Positions 36,742 through 44,227 of a stretch of 64,000 nucleotides of DNA are shown here, in pieces. Both the position numbers and the translations under genes were made by a program. The notes beneath the pieces were generated by a model. That model made no database searches. It was not told the DNA's origin and saw only the letters and a program-made list of their open reading frames with translations. This DNA is from Polaribacter sp. SA4-10 (GTDB lineage Bacteria > Bacteroidota > Bacteroidia > Flavobacteriales > Flavobacteriaceae), in the NCBI RefSeq assembly GCF_002163835.1, contig NZ_CP019331.1:930001-994000 (forward strand). Direction: 5' to 3'. Each line of letters starts with the position of its first letter. The first letter of the stretch is position 1.

Positions 36742-37656
36742 ATGAATAAGCCTACTATTTTCATTATTATTTTATTATCTATTTTTTTGAGGGTCCAATC
36801 TTTTGGTCAATCTTCTGCTACTTATGATATCACTTTTACAAGTATTTGGAATGAAGCTGATCATACCAGTGTACCAAGTGGAAGTCATTGGTCTAAGTTA
36901 GTGGGAGCTACTCATAAAACAACCAATACCTTTTTGCAAATTGGTGATTTAGCCAGTATCGGCATTAAGAACATTGCTGAAACTGGAAATAATACTGTTT
37001 TCAACACTGAGGTTTCTACAGAAATAACAAATGGTGAAGCAGATCAATATGTAAATGGTTCTAATTTAGCAACCGCAACAGGTAATATCTTAATTTCAGA
37101 TCTAGTAGTTACAGAAGAATTTCCATTATTAACCTTAGTATCTATGATCGCACCAAGTCCAGATTGGATTATTGCAATTAATAGTTACAATTTATTGGAT
37201 ACTGGAGGTAATTTTAAAACTTCCGTTATTCTAGATGTATTTGCTTACGATGCTGGAACGGATAGTGGTACTGATTACAGTTCTAGCAATATTGTTACAG
37301 ATCCTTTTGAAGTAATTTCAATGATCGGTGGATTTCCAATAAATGGAAATAAAATGGGTACTTTAACAATTACATTGAAAACACTTTCAATTATAAATGA
37401 ACTTCCTTTTGACCAGGTTAAAATATTTCCGAATCCGGTATCGGATGGAAATATTCATATTAAGAATCTTGAAAATAGTTCTCTTAATAAGGTTGAAATA
37501 TTTAATGTAACTGGCTCGAAAACAAAAACATTTAATCAAATAGAAAATAAAAACACCTTAGATTTAGGCATCCACTTCTTACCAACAGGAATATATATAC
37601 TAAAGTTAACGGATGATAAGAATAACAACTTAGTAAGGAAATTTGTGGTTGAATAA
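36742..37656 (+). CDS. Secreted spondin_N-domain protein with T9SS sorting domain
   Basis: About 304 residues from the ATG at 36742 with signal peptide (MNKPTIFIIILLSIF..SFGQ). The middle is a spondin N-terminal domain: ATYDITFTSIWN, SGSHWSKLVGATH, GDLASIGIKNIAETGN, LVSMIAPSPDWIIAINSYNL, and DVFAYDAGTDSGTDY, which supplies the conserved acidic calcium-site residues. The last 80 residues are a T9SS C-terminal domain (IFPNPVSDG to LVRKFVVE). It is probably displayed on or shed from the cell surface. An upstream in-frame start at 36703 is less likely. Confidence 0.85.
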   Translation: MNKPTIFIIILLSIFLRVQSFGQSSATYDITFTSIWNEADHTSVPSGSHWSKLVGATHKTTNTFLQIGDLASIGIKNIAETGNNTVFNTEVSTEITNGEADQYVNGSNLATATGNILISDLVVTEEFPLLTLVSMIAPSPDWIIAINSYNLLDTGGNFKTSVILDVFAYDAGTDSGTDYSSSNIVTDPFEVISMIGGFPINGNKMGTLTITLKTLSIINELPFDQVKIFPNPVSDGNIHIKNLENSSLNKVEIFNVTGSKTKTFNQIENKNTLDLGIHFLPTGIYILKLTDDKNNNLVRKFVVE

Positions 37657-37663
37657 TAACTAT

Positions 37664-37784
37664 TTTCAACAATGGGTATAAAAAATTGCTTAATTCAGTA
37701 AAATAGCATGTTTCTAAAACTTAAATTTAAACATCAGAAAATAACGGTTTCAAAACCGCAAATTTCCTTAAAGTAATCGTTAGC
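37664..37784 (+). repeat. attC-like repeat D (long form)
   Basis: Left arm TTCAACAATGGGTATAAAAA.. and right end AGTAATCGTTAGC. An inner stem CGGTTT / AAACCG (37745-37758) is visible. It is more diverged in the middle than A, C and E. Confidence 0.65.
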
Positions 37785-37972
37785 CAATTAATGAAAATTG
37801 AACAATTGGAAATAAGATTTCACTTATAAAACTTTACAAATTTCACTTCCTCAAAATACTTGTTGTCTCAAACAATTGTTCTATAAAAAGTTTATGTATG
37901 CACGTAAAAATAGCATAAAGTCATTTAGTGTATAGTTTTGAGTGTTATTGAATTATATTTGAGAAAAAAACT

Positions 37973-38743
37973 ATGATACTTTTAAATCCAAATCTCATAC
38001 AAATTGATTCAAACTTAATATATGAAATTGAGGAGAAGTCTAAATCAATTTTTAGATCGATAACTTTTTGCAAAAAGACATCCTCTAAAAACCTATTAGA
38101 TTCTTTTATTAATAGCACCAATAACTTAACGGAGTTACTGAGTATAAAGAATGCTCAAATGGAAGCTGAAACCGAAGAAGATATAAAAATCTATCAACGA
38201 AATTTGAATAAGGTTATTCTTTATATAGTTAACGAAATAAAAAACGAAAGACCTTTTGAGTCCCAAATTCAGTTATTTCAGATATTCAGAATTATTTCGC
38301 CAGAAGCTCATCAGCTCCATCCCAATAGATATAGAGATCGCTTAGTGCAAGTTGGAGGTCATTTATGTCCTGAACCAGAAAGAGTTCCTGATTTGATAGG
38401 AAACTTATTCTATAATATAGAACAAATAAAAAACCCGTTAATTAAGGCAATATATTTACATCATGAAATGATAAGAATACATCCTTTTGTTGATGGTAAT
38501 GGACGAATAACAAGGATTGCAAAAAATTGGATACTAATGTATAATCTGTATCCTCCAATTTTTATTAAAGATGAAATAGAAAAGAAGGATTATATAAAAT
38601 CATTAAGTGGTAGCTTTAAAGCTATTGAAACAAATCAAGAAGTTTGGCATATAGAAACCAATAAGTTCTTTCAACAAGAATTAAATCGCGTTATGCTTAG
38701 CATAAATTATATTCTTGATAAAATAAAAACGGAAAGCAACTAA
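37973..38743 (+). CDS. Fic-family protein (predicted AMPylase)
   Basis: A 256-residue protein with the intact catalytic motif HPFVDGNGR (about 170-178), whose His and Asn/Arg residues act in transferring AMP from ATP to a protein hydroxyl. The Fic core is preceded by helices with NAQMEAE (about 59-65) in the place where class II Fic proteins have the inhibitory (S/T)xxxE(G/N) helix; the Ser and Gly are missing, so autoinhibition may be weak or use another element. No antitoxin-like gene is adjacent. It is a single-gene cassette with a 190-bp leader. Confidence 0.88.
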   Translation: MILLNPNLIQIDSNLIYEIEEKSKSIFRSITFCKKTSSKNLLDSFINSTNNLTELLSIKNAQMEAETEEDIKIYQRNLNKVILYIVNEIKNERPFESQIQLFQIFRIISPEAHQLHPNRYRDRLVQVGGHLCPEPERVPDLIGNLFYNIEQIKNPLIKAIYLHHEMIRIHPFVDGNGRITRIAKNWILMYNLYPPIFIKDEIEKKDYIKSLSGSFKAIETNQEVWHIETNKFFQQELNRVMLSINYILDKIKTESN

Positions 38744-38746
38744 CTA

Positions 38747-38875
38747 CAGCAACATGTATAATTAATTGCCGGGTTCACGCCTACTTGGAAGTTCCTTCGG
38801 AATTTTCTCTGGTTCGTTCCATTTCTGCTAACTTAGTGCTTGCCCACGCAACTACTCATAGCCGAAACCGTTAGC
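38747..38875 (+). repeat. attC-like repeat E (long form)
   Basis: Starts AGCAACATGTATAATTAATTGC and ends CATAGCCGAAACCGTTAGC. An inner stem GAAGTTCC / GGAATTTTC with loop TTC is clear. It is the last repeat before a native minus-strand gene. Confidence 0.8.
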
Positions 38876-38951
38876 GAAAAATCAATTTTTAAATACAAAA
38901 TGTTGTTAAACAAAAAATCCCAATGATTTCTCATTGGGATTTTTTTTTATC
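38870..38951 (+). repeat. Shared array-exit sequence, copy 2, with terminator
   Basis: GTTAGCGAAAAATCAATTTTTAAATACAAAA and a perfect 10-bp stem ATCCCAATGA / TCATTGGGAT (38917-38940) with T-run. The same hairpin terminates the minus-strand lipoprotein gene. Confidence 0.8.
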
Positions 38952-38953
38952 CT

Positions 38954-40141
38954 TTAATTTCGAAATGAATTTCGAGTAATAATCGCTTTTAGTTTTTGTT
39001 TTAAACCTTGGCCTGCGTCATAGATCATTTGTTCGTTGGTAGGAAAAGAAACCACACGCAATCTAATTAAATCAATATAAGCCGATTCTAAGGCTCTTTT
39101 ATCGCCTTTAAAGTTTGCATACGCGTGCTGAAACGCAAATGCACTTACTATTGGATATGTTTGTATCGTTTGCTTTGAACTTAAGTTCATATACTTTACT
39201 TGTCCTGTTACTTCTGCTGATTTAAATTGTGTAAACTGGTATAATTCACAACGGACACTTACAAGCTTATCTACCTTAATTTTATTTCCTTCCTCATCTA
39301 AAACTTGATCTCCATTTTTATCTAAAAGATATTCAAAGCCATCTTTCACCTCTTTTTCTTTGATAAATTCCTTTTCTCTAACTTGTTCTGGCGAAACCTC
39401 AATTTTTCTCAAGTTTAATTCCAAACCAAAATCATACGTTATTTTTACATCTTTCGCACCATGATAAACCGTCCATAATTCATTTAATCCATAGGTGTTA
39501 AAGTTTAATACATCCTCTTCTAATCTTTTAGGAAGTACTTGTTGCGTTTGGTTTTTCATAGAAACCAACACAAAGTCTACTCCTCTTTCATGCGCAATAG
39601 CTATTAAATTACGAACATCTTTAAAGTTAGGGTTTACCTTTTCTATATACTCTAAATCGTTATAAGCAGCTCTGTAATCAAATTTATTATTTGCATTGAA
39701 AAGTTTTTTTGCTTTTGAATATAAATATACTGACAGTTGGTTTTTATTTGCTATAATTTCATCGTCATAATTAGTAAACTGAAACACAGCATTTCTTTTT
39801 TCTGCTAAAATAAATAATGGCAACAAAGGTTTTAAGATTTCTTGCCTTCTTTTCAAATTCTCATATAAAACAAAAATAGTTTCTATTTTTTCAGGGTTGT
39901 TCTCTTTTTTTAAAAAATTGATACGTGCTAAATCTTTCGCAGTTGCTTTTGTAAAAGCCTCCTCTAAAAGTAAAATATAAGGCTGATTCTTTTTTTTAGT
40001 TTTATTTCTTTTTAGGTTGTCAACGGCAGTATTAATTGCACTGTCGTAATTTCCGTTACTAATATCCTCTTGTGTATTTTTGATACTACTACAAGAAGTT
40101 ATTAGAAGAATAAATGCTATAAAAAGTATACAATTTTTCAT
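38954..40141 (-). CDS. Conserved flavobacterial lipoprotein of unknown function
   Basis: A 395-residue protein with lipoprotein signal (Cys17, LLITSCSS). The N-terminal third is helical and TPR-like (GNYDSAINTAVDNLKRNK, KLFNANNKFDYRAAYNDLEYIEK). The rest is mixed alpha/beta with an Asp-rich loop LLDKNGDQVLDEEGNKIKVDK. I cannot name a family. It is on the minus strand, unlike the cassette genes on each side, and a decayed copy of its 3' end lies at 36283-36470. Confidence 0.8.
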   Translation of the reverse strand: MKNCILFIAFILLITSCSSIKNTQEDISNGNYDSAINTAVDNLKRNKTKKKNQPYILLLEEAFTKATAKDLARINFLKKENNPEKIETIFVLYENLKRRQEILKPLLPLFILAEKRNAVFQFTNYDDEIIANKNQLSVYLYSKAKKLFNANNKFDYRAAYNDLEYIEKVNPNFKDVRNLIAIAHERGVDFVLVSMKNQTQQVLPKRLEEDVLNFNTYGLNELWTVYHGAKDVKITYDFGLELNLRKIEVSPEQVREKEFIKEKEVKDGFEYLLDKNGDQVLDEEGNKIKVDKLVSVRCELYQFTQFKSAEVTGQVKYMNLSSKQTIQTYPIVSAFAFQHAYANFKGDKRALESAYIDLIRLRVVSFPTNEQMIYDAGQGLKQKLKAIITRNSFRN

Positions 40142-40237
40142 AATTAGTAGTGTTATTGAATTTTATAATAGATATTAAAATTTAAAGCTTCATTTTTCAC
40201 TTTTCACCGCCTAAAGATACTTTTTTATAAATAAAAA

Positions 40238-40267
40238 ATCCCGATGATTTCTCATCGGGATTTTTAT
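40238..40267 (-). terminator. Terminator after the ychF fragment
   Basis: Perfect 10-bp stem ATCCCGATGA / TCATCGGGAT with loop TTTC and T-run (A-run on the other side). It probably is the original ychF terminator, since the intact ychF now has a different downstream sequence. Confidence 0.75.
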
Positions 40268-40286
40268 GATTTATTTTCAAAGAGAA

Positions 40287-40530
40287 TTACACGTTAAAAC
40301 GAAAGTGCATTACATCACCATCTTTAACAATATATTCCTTACCCTCTACTCTCATTTTACCAGCTTCTTCTATACCAATATCTGCCAAAAACATTTGTCT
40401 TTCTTCATAATCGTCTAATTCTGTAACATCTACTAACACAATAACTTCTGCATTTTTATCTTTTACAACTTCTCTTATTCTTGCTACATAATCATTTCCA
40501 GAAACTGCAGCACTTTCATCCACATTAAAA
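40287..40530 (-). pseudogene. Partial, deleted duplicate of ychF
   Basis: Matches the last part of intact ychF (44341-45432). The final 79 bp are identical to 44345-44423; the rest is about 90% identical. Codons for about 75 residues are missing between EEAG and KMRVEG, exactly where ACCAGCTTCTT-like direct repeats occur in the intact gene, and five codons are lost at VGTEAD. Homology ends at about 40530, within the codons for VCNVDEDA. No start or GTPase domain is present, so the 78-residue frame is not a working gene. Confidence 0.9.
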
Positions 40531-40537
40531 ATACAAG

Positions 40538-40813
40538 CATGTTAGCACACTTTTGGTCAATCCAACAATGACAGGGCAATATTTATAGAATCAGATGTTT
40601 CTTTTTTATTCGGACGCGTTTTGGAAACAACTCGAATACCATTGTATAATGTGTAAAAAAGAGTTGCAAGGGACTTTAAATCTAGTGTTGTATTTCATTC
40701 ACCACTCTCTTGACCTATTTTAAGATAATTATAAATAAGAATAACAGAACGATTGTTCCAAATAAAAATTGAACTTTTTTTAAAAAAAATAAAAAAAGTG
40801 TGCTCACAACATG
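40538..40813. repeat. 276-bp segment with 17-bp terminal inverted repeats
   Basis: CATGTT-AGCACACTTTT (40538-40554) is the reverse complement of AAAAGTGTGCT(CAC)AACATG (40794-40813), apart from a 3-nt bulge. The interior has no open frame. The left arm contains GTTAGC and the right arm runs into half of a CGTTAGC-type repeat. Confidence 0.65.
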
Positions 40814-40838
40814 TATAATTCATTGCTAGTTATAGCCA
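40805..40838 (+). repeat. Orphan left half of an attC-like repeat (F)
   Basis: CACAACATGTATAATTCATTGC matches the left arm of repeat E (CAACATGTATAATTAATTGC). No CGTTAGC right end follows within 130 bp, so the repeat is truncated. Confidence 0.65.
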
Positions 40839-41604
40839 ACTAAAGAAAGTCCACACTCTAAATTACCGTTTACTGCAGCATTATTCTTGTGCGTCCTCGT
40901 AAATTTAAACTCCTTGAAGACAAGAACAACAAAAAAGCAAAAAAATACGATTTACCAAATCGTTTTTTTTGGTAATTTGTGTTATTCAATAAAAAGTTTT
41001 AGATTGCTAACGCTATTAAATTGAATGAAGATAAATTGCTATATCCAACTATTTTATTAGAAAAAAAACACCTAGAAAAGAACTTCAGTTTTTTTTAAAG
41101 GTACTACAGTAGATGCTTATGTTTTAGCCAGAAAGTTACCGGGTAACACATGCAAACAAAGTAACCTCCCCCCCACAAAATGTGCTGCTTTTAAAAAAGT
41201 AGCGCTATTCATTTTAACTACCTTTTTAAGAAAGAGTTTGTTGAAAATAAATTGTACCCCACAAAAAAAAGGAATGCTATAGCAAAATTTATAGCAACAG
41301 GTTTTAAAAAATAAAGCATCTTTTGATGCTTTATTTTTTAAAATTGATAGAAAAAACGGCAGTGCATAAACGGATAAAACTTCCGCTTATACTGTAAAAA
41401 ACAAAGGTAAGCAGACAGAAAATCTGCATATAAACAGGTTATGGGCAAGTTTACAAACAAAGACTTTCTGTGAAAGTCAAAGGACTGACATCCCAAAGTA
41501 AAAAAAGTGTTATTGAAATGAGAAAGTGGAATCTAGAAACCACTCAAAAAACTGGGTGTATTCTGAAAAACCTTATGAGTAGGAACAATTTAAATAAAAA
41601 AAAT
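40839..41604. other. Region of decayed coding remnants
   Basis: No intact gene. Short plus-strand frames look like former protein: RPRKFKLLEDKNNKKAKKYD (ends at 40976), EDKLLYPTILLEKKHLEKN (about 41024-41085), GTTVDAYVLARKLPG (about 41101-41145) and FNYLFKKEFVENKLYPTKK to a stop at 41313. None was matched to a family. A terminator-like hairpin CGATTT-ACC-AAATCG with eight T residues lies at 40948-40970 and another (TAAAGCATC / GATGCTTTA) at 41312-41336. The last 270 bp lead into the next gene. Confidence 0.45.
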
Positions 41605-42312
41605 ATGAGAAATTTAGTTAAACTTTTTTTAGTAGTTATTGCAATTACGATGACCACAGATGCGCTTTATGCTCAAAAATTTGGAATAAAGGCAGGTTTT
41701 AATTTATCAAACATGCTCGCAAAAGACAACGAAGAAACCTATAGTGATGATTTTAAAATGAAACCTGGTTTTCATATAGGTGCAACTGTAGAATTTCCAT
41801 TAACAGAAATGTTTTCGTTTGAAACAGGTTTGTTATTATCAACCAAAGGACTTAAGTCTAGTTATGAAGAAACATTTGCGGGTGAAACCTATAAGGAGGA
41901 ATCACAATTAAACCTTCTATATCCAGATATTCCTCTAACAGCTAAAGCTTCGTTTGATATGGGTAGTGGAAAAATCTATGGTCTTTTTGGGCCATATTTA
42001 GGTGTTGGACTAAGCGGTAAATCAAAGTATGAAAGTAGCTATGACGATGAGACTGAATCGTCAGAAGAAGATATTGAATGGGGATCTAATGAAGATGAGT
42101 CTGATTTAAAAAGAATGGATTTTGGTTTAACTATGGGAGCAGGGGTAGAGCTAAATCCAATTCAGATTGGCTTAACCTATACTTTAGGTTTAGCAAATAT
42201 TTCACCGCATACAGATGGCGGTACTAAGATTAAAAATCGAGTTTTAGGTATTTCTCTTGGTTATAGATTTGGAAAAAACAGAAAACCAGCACATAACAAG
42301 GTGTATAGTTAA
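41605..42312 (+). CDS. Outer-membrane beta-barrel protein (PorT-like OMP_b-brl domain)
   Basis: About 235 residues from ATG 41605, with a signal peptide (MRNLVKLFLVVIAITMTTDALYAQ). The opening KFGIKAGFNLSNM and alternating strands ending in NRVLGISLGYRFGK are typical of the small barrel proteins of Bacteroidota. An acidic loop (DDETESSEEDIEWGSNEDESD) is a distinctive insertion. The frame continues upstream to 41470 but those 45 residues precede the signal peptide and are rejected. The stop lies within repeat G. Confidence 0.8.
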   Translation: MRNLVKLFLVVIAITMTTDALYAQKFGIKAGFNLSNMLAKDNEETYSDDFKMKPGFHIGATVEFPLTEMFSFETGLLLSTKGLKSSYEETFAGETYKEESQLNLLYPDIPLTAKASFDMGSGKIYGLFGPYLGVGLSGKSKYESSYDDETESSEEDIEWGSNEDESDLKRMDFGLTMGAGVELNPIQIGLTYTLGLANISPHTDGGTKIKNRVLGISLGYRFGKNRKPAHNKVYS

Positions 42313-42419
42313 TGGCGGTTATATGCTAAATACCAAAATTTTTTCAATTAACAAACCAAGTGCTAAACCGAAAGTTAGTACTTCGAAATTCGACACTAAC
42401 CATGCACTAATACGTTAGC
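42290..42419 (+). repeat. attC-like repeat G (long form)
   Basis: Left arm CATAACAAGGTGTATAGTTAATGGCG pairs closely with the right arm CGACACTAACCATGCACTAATACGTTAGC (about 15 of 18 positions in the inner part). The upstream stop codon (42310-42312) is inside the left arm. The centre GTGCTAAACCGAAAG..TACTTCGAAAT resembles the centre of repeat A. Confidence 0.75.
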
Positions 42420-42464
42420 AAAGATTATCAATCAAAATAGAAATAAAATAAAAAAATTACAAGT

Positions 42465-43199
42465 ATGAAAAAAATTTACATCCTATTTATATTAATATCA
42501 TCAATATCCTATTCACAATGCAGTATAAATCATGTTCCAAGTTCCCCTCTAATTTTTACCATAGAGTTTGGTAATGTCTTTCTTTGGGGCCAGGGATTTA
42601 CTGCTGAATGCGATGGATATCTGGAATACGTAGAATTATTTTCTGCTGAAGCAGGAGTTGTTTCTGCTGGAACACTTAACATATATTCAGGTAATGGCGT
42701 AAGTGGTACACCTATACATACGCAACAATACGAAGAAATAACGATTTCTCAAATAGGTGATCCTATTAGAATTACTTTGACTGGAAATTTAGCCCTATCC
42801 AAAAATTCACAGTATACATTTGAATTTCCTGTTGATAATGTCTCTGTTTATGGGGGCATAAACGATGAGTATTCTGGTGGTTCAATTTGGCAAAACACTA
42901 ATACTGAATATCCAGATCACGATTTTTCTTTTACTGTCGCAATTTCAGAAACTTCTTTAAGTATTAATGAATATAATGAAGACGCAACAACATTTATATT
43001 CCCTAATCCTGCAGAAAGTTTTATTAAAATTTACAACTTAATTAAACCTCAATACTATAAAATTTATAATATGTTAGGAAAAGAAGTAAGTAGTGGAATT
43101 ATAACTGATAATGAAAATATTAATATTGAAAACTTAACTAGTGGGGTCTATTTCTTAAAATTAGAAAATGCTAATGCATTAAAATTTATAAAGAGTTAA
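42465..43199 (+). CDS. T9SS-secreted protein of unknown function (cassette)
   Basis: A 244-residue protein with signal peptide (MKKIYILFILISSISYSQC), a beta-rich domain of about 140 residues (LWGQGFTAECDGYLEYVELF, GTLNIYSGNGVSGTPIHTQQY) that looks like a jelly-roll or choice-of-anchor module, and a T9SS tail (IFPNPAESFIKIYN to ALKFIKS). No enzyme motif is seen. It is the gene of a single cassette between repeats G and H. Confidence 0.8.
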   Translation: MKKIYILFILISSISYSQCSINHVPSSPLIFTIEFGNVFLWGQGFTAECDGYLEYVELFSAEAGVVSAGTLNIYSGNGVSGTPIHTQQYEEITISQIGDPIRITLTGNLALSKNSQYTFEFPVDNVSVYGGINDEYSGGSIWQNTNTEYPDHDFSFTVAISETSLSINEYNEDATTFIFPNPAESFIKIYNLIKPQYYKIYNMLGKEVSSGIITDNENINIENLTSGVYFLKLENANALKFIKS

Positions 43200-43215
43200 A
43201 CTAACTAAAACATTT

Positions 43216-43280
43216 ACGAATACCGTATAAAATTAACTGCTAGTTTCTAGCCTACTTACAAAAGTCCTTGTGGACTTTTT
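43216..43280 (+). repeat. Truncated attC-like repeat H
   Basis: ATACCGTATAAAATTAACTGCTAGTTTCTAGCCTACTT resembles the left half of the long repeats, followed by a perfect 8-bp stem AAAAGTCC / GGACTTTT (43260-43279). The right half with CGTTAGC is missing. Confidence 0.55.
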
Positions 43281-43482
43281 ATCTGTAATTTATTTACTAA
43301 ATTTAGTATTTAAATCACAAAACTAATCTTATAAAAACTCATTAGTAAACATAAAAAAAGGCATTTGAGTTTCCCCAAAAACATGTAAGCGATTTGAAAG
43401 CGGAAGATTTTATTGTTGCTACAATGCAATTAAAATTAAATTAATATAATTTTATACTTAATATAAACTAAATTTACCCCTT

Positions 43483-44172
43483 ATGAAAAAAATTCTATTT
43501 GCACTAGTTATTCTTTTAGGGCTAACTCAAACAACACAGGCACAAGTTAGTTGCGACACGATGAACTTAATAGTTAATGTAGGTTCTGACACGAATATGG
43601 TCAATATATATCATCCTGGAGGTTACTTGACTTCACCTAGTGAATACAATGTTATTGCTTGGGAGATTAAAGATTCACAAGGTAACATTGTTGCTGAAAA
43701 CACTTTAGTAGATGAAAACTTTTATCAATTTTCTCACAACATTCCAATTACAGACATCATGAATGTTACTGCACTTTTATCAAATGACGCTGCTGAAATT
43801 TCATGTTTGATAGAAGACCAATTGTATTGGAAAATAACAGAAGTTATTCCAGATGTTTTTACAGGAAGATGGGAGTTTGTTCATGGTAATACAGGTGTAG
43901 ATGTAACAAATACCCTAGGTACCGATGATATAGAACCTACCATTGCAAGTGTATATCCAAATCCATCAAATGATTTAGTAAATATAAGCTTAGAGAAAGG
44001 TCAACTTTTAAAAATAGAACTATTTAGTATGACAGGTAGGCTACTATTTAAAAAGGATTTAAATTCTAAAACATATGCATTAAATATTAGTGAATATCAA
44101 TCTGGCGTATATCTAGTGAGGGTTTTTAACCAAAATAATGACGTAGTAAACACAACGATATTAAAAAAATAA
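43483..44172 (+). CDS. T9SS-secreted protein of unknown function (cassette)
   Basis: A 229-residue protein with signal peptide (MKKILFALVILLGLTQTTQAQ), a central beta-rich part of about 120 residues without known motifs, and a T9SS sorting domain (SVYPNPSNDLVNISLEKGQ to NTTILKK). It is the last cassette gene. Its stop codon lies 6 nt before the GCTAAC of repeat I. Confidence 0.8.
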   Translation: MKKILFALVILLGLTQTTQAQVSCDTMNLIVNVGSDTNMVNIYHPGGYLTSPSEYNVIAWEIKDSQGNIVAENTLVDENFYQFSHNIPITDIMNVTALLSNDAAEISCLIEDQLYWKITEVIPDVFTGRWEFVHGNTGVDVTNTLGTDDIEPTIASVYPNPSNDLVNISLEKGQLLKIELFSMTGRLLFKKDLNSKTYALNISEYQSGVYLVRVFNQNNDVVNTTILKK

Positions 44173-44176
44173 TGTT

Positions 44177-44227
44177 TGCTAACACCACCTAAACTGCATT
44201 GAAACGGAGCTTAGCTAAAACGTTAGC
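44177..44227 (+). repeat. attC-like repeat I (short form)
   Basis: Same layout as repeat B: TGCTAAC, then CTAAACTGC-ATTGAAAC-GGAGCTTAG inner hairpin (44189-44214), then AAACGTTAGC. The inner stem has one mismatch and one wobble, so it looks older than B. Confidence 0.75.

Noticed and set aside
40287..40523. A 78-residue gene
   Set aside because: It is a deleted copy of the ychF 3' end without start signals or the GTPase domain, so it is listed as a pseudogene.
41470..41604. Longer start for the outer-membrane barrel protein
   Set aside because: The 45 extra residues precede a complete signal peptide, so the ATG at 41605 is the likely start.
43340..43445. Transposase remnant (AAGGCATTTGAG.. 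similar to the IS3 scrap at 36500)
   Set aside because: Only the first ten bases are alike; the translated text (FPQKHVSDLKAEDFIVATMQ) does not match an IS3 transposase.
33612..44227. REP/BIME-type repeats or CRISPR
   Set aside because: The repeats are asymmetric, all in one orientation, follow single genes, overlap stop codons and share defined ends, which fits cassette recombination sites better. Not fully excluded.
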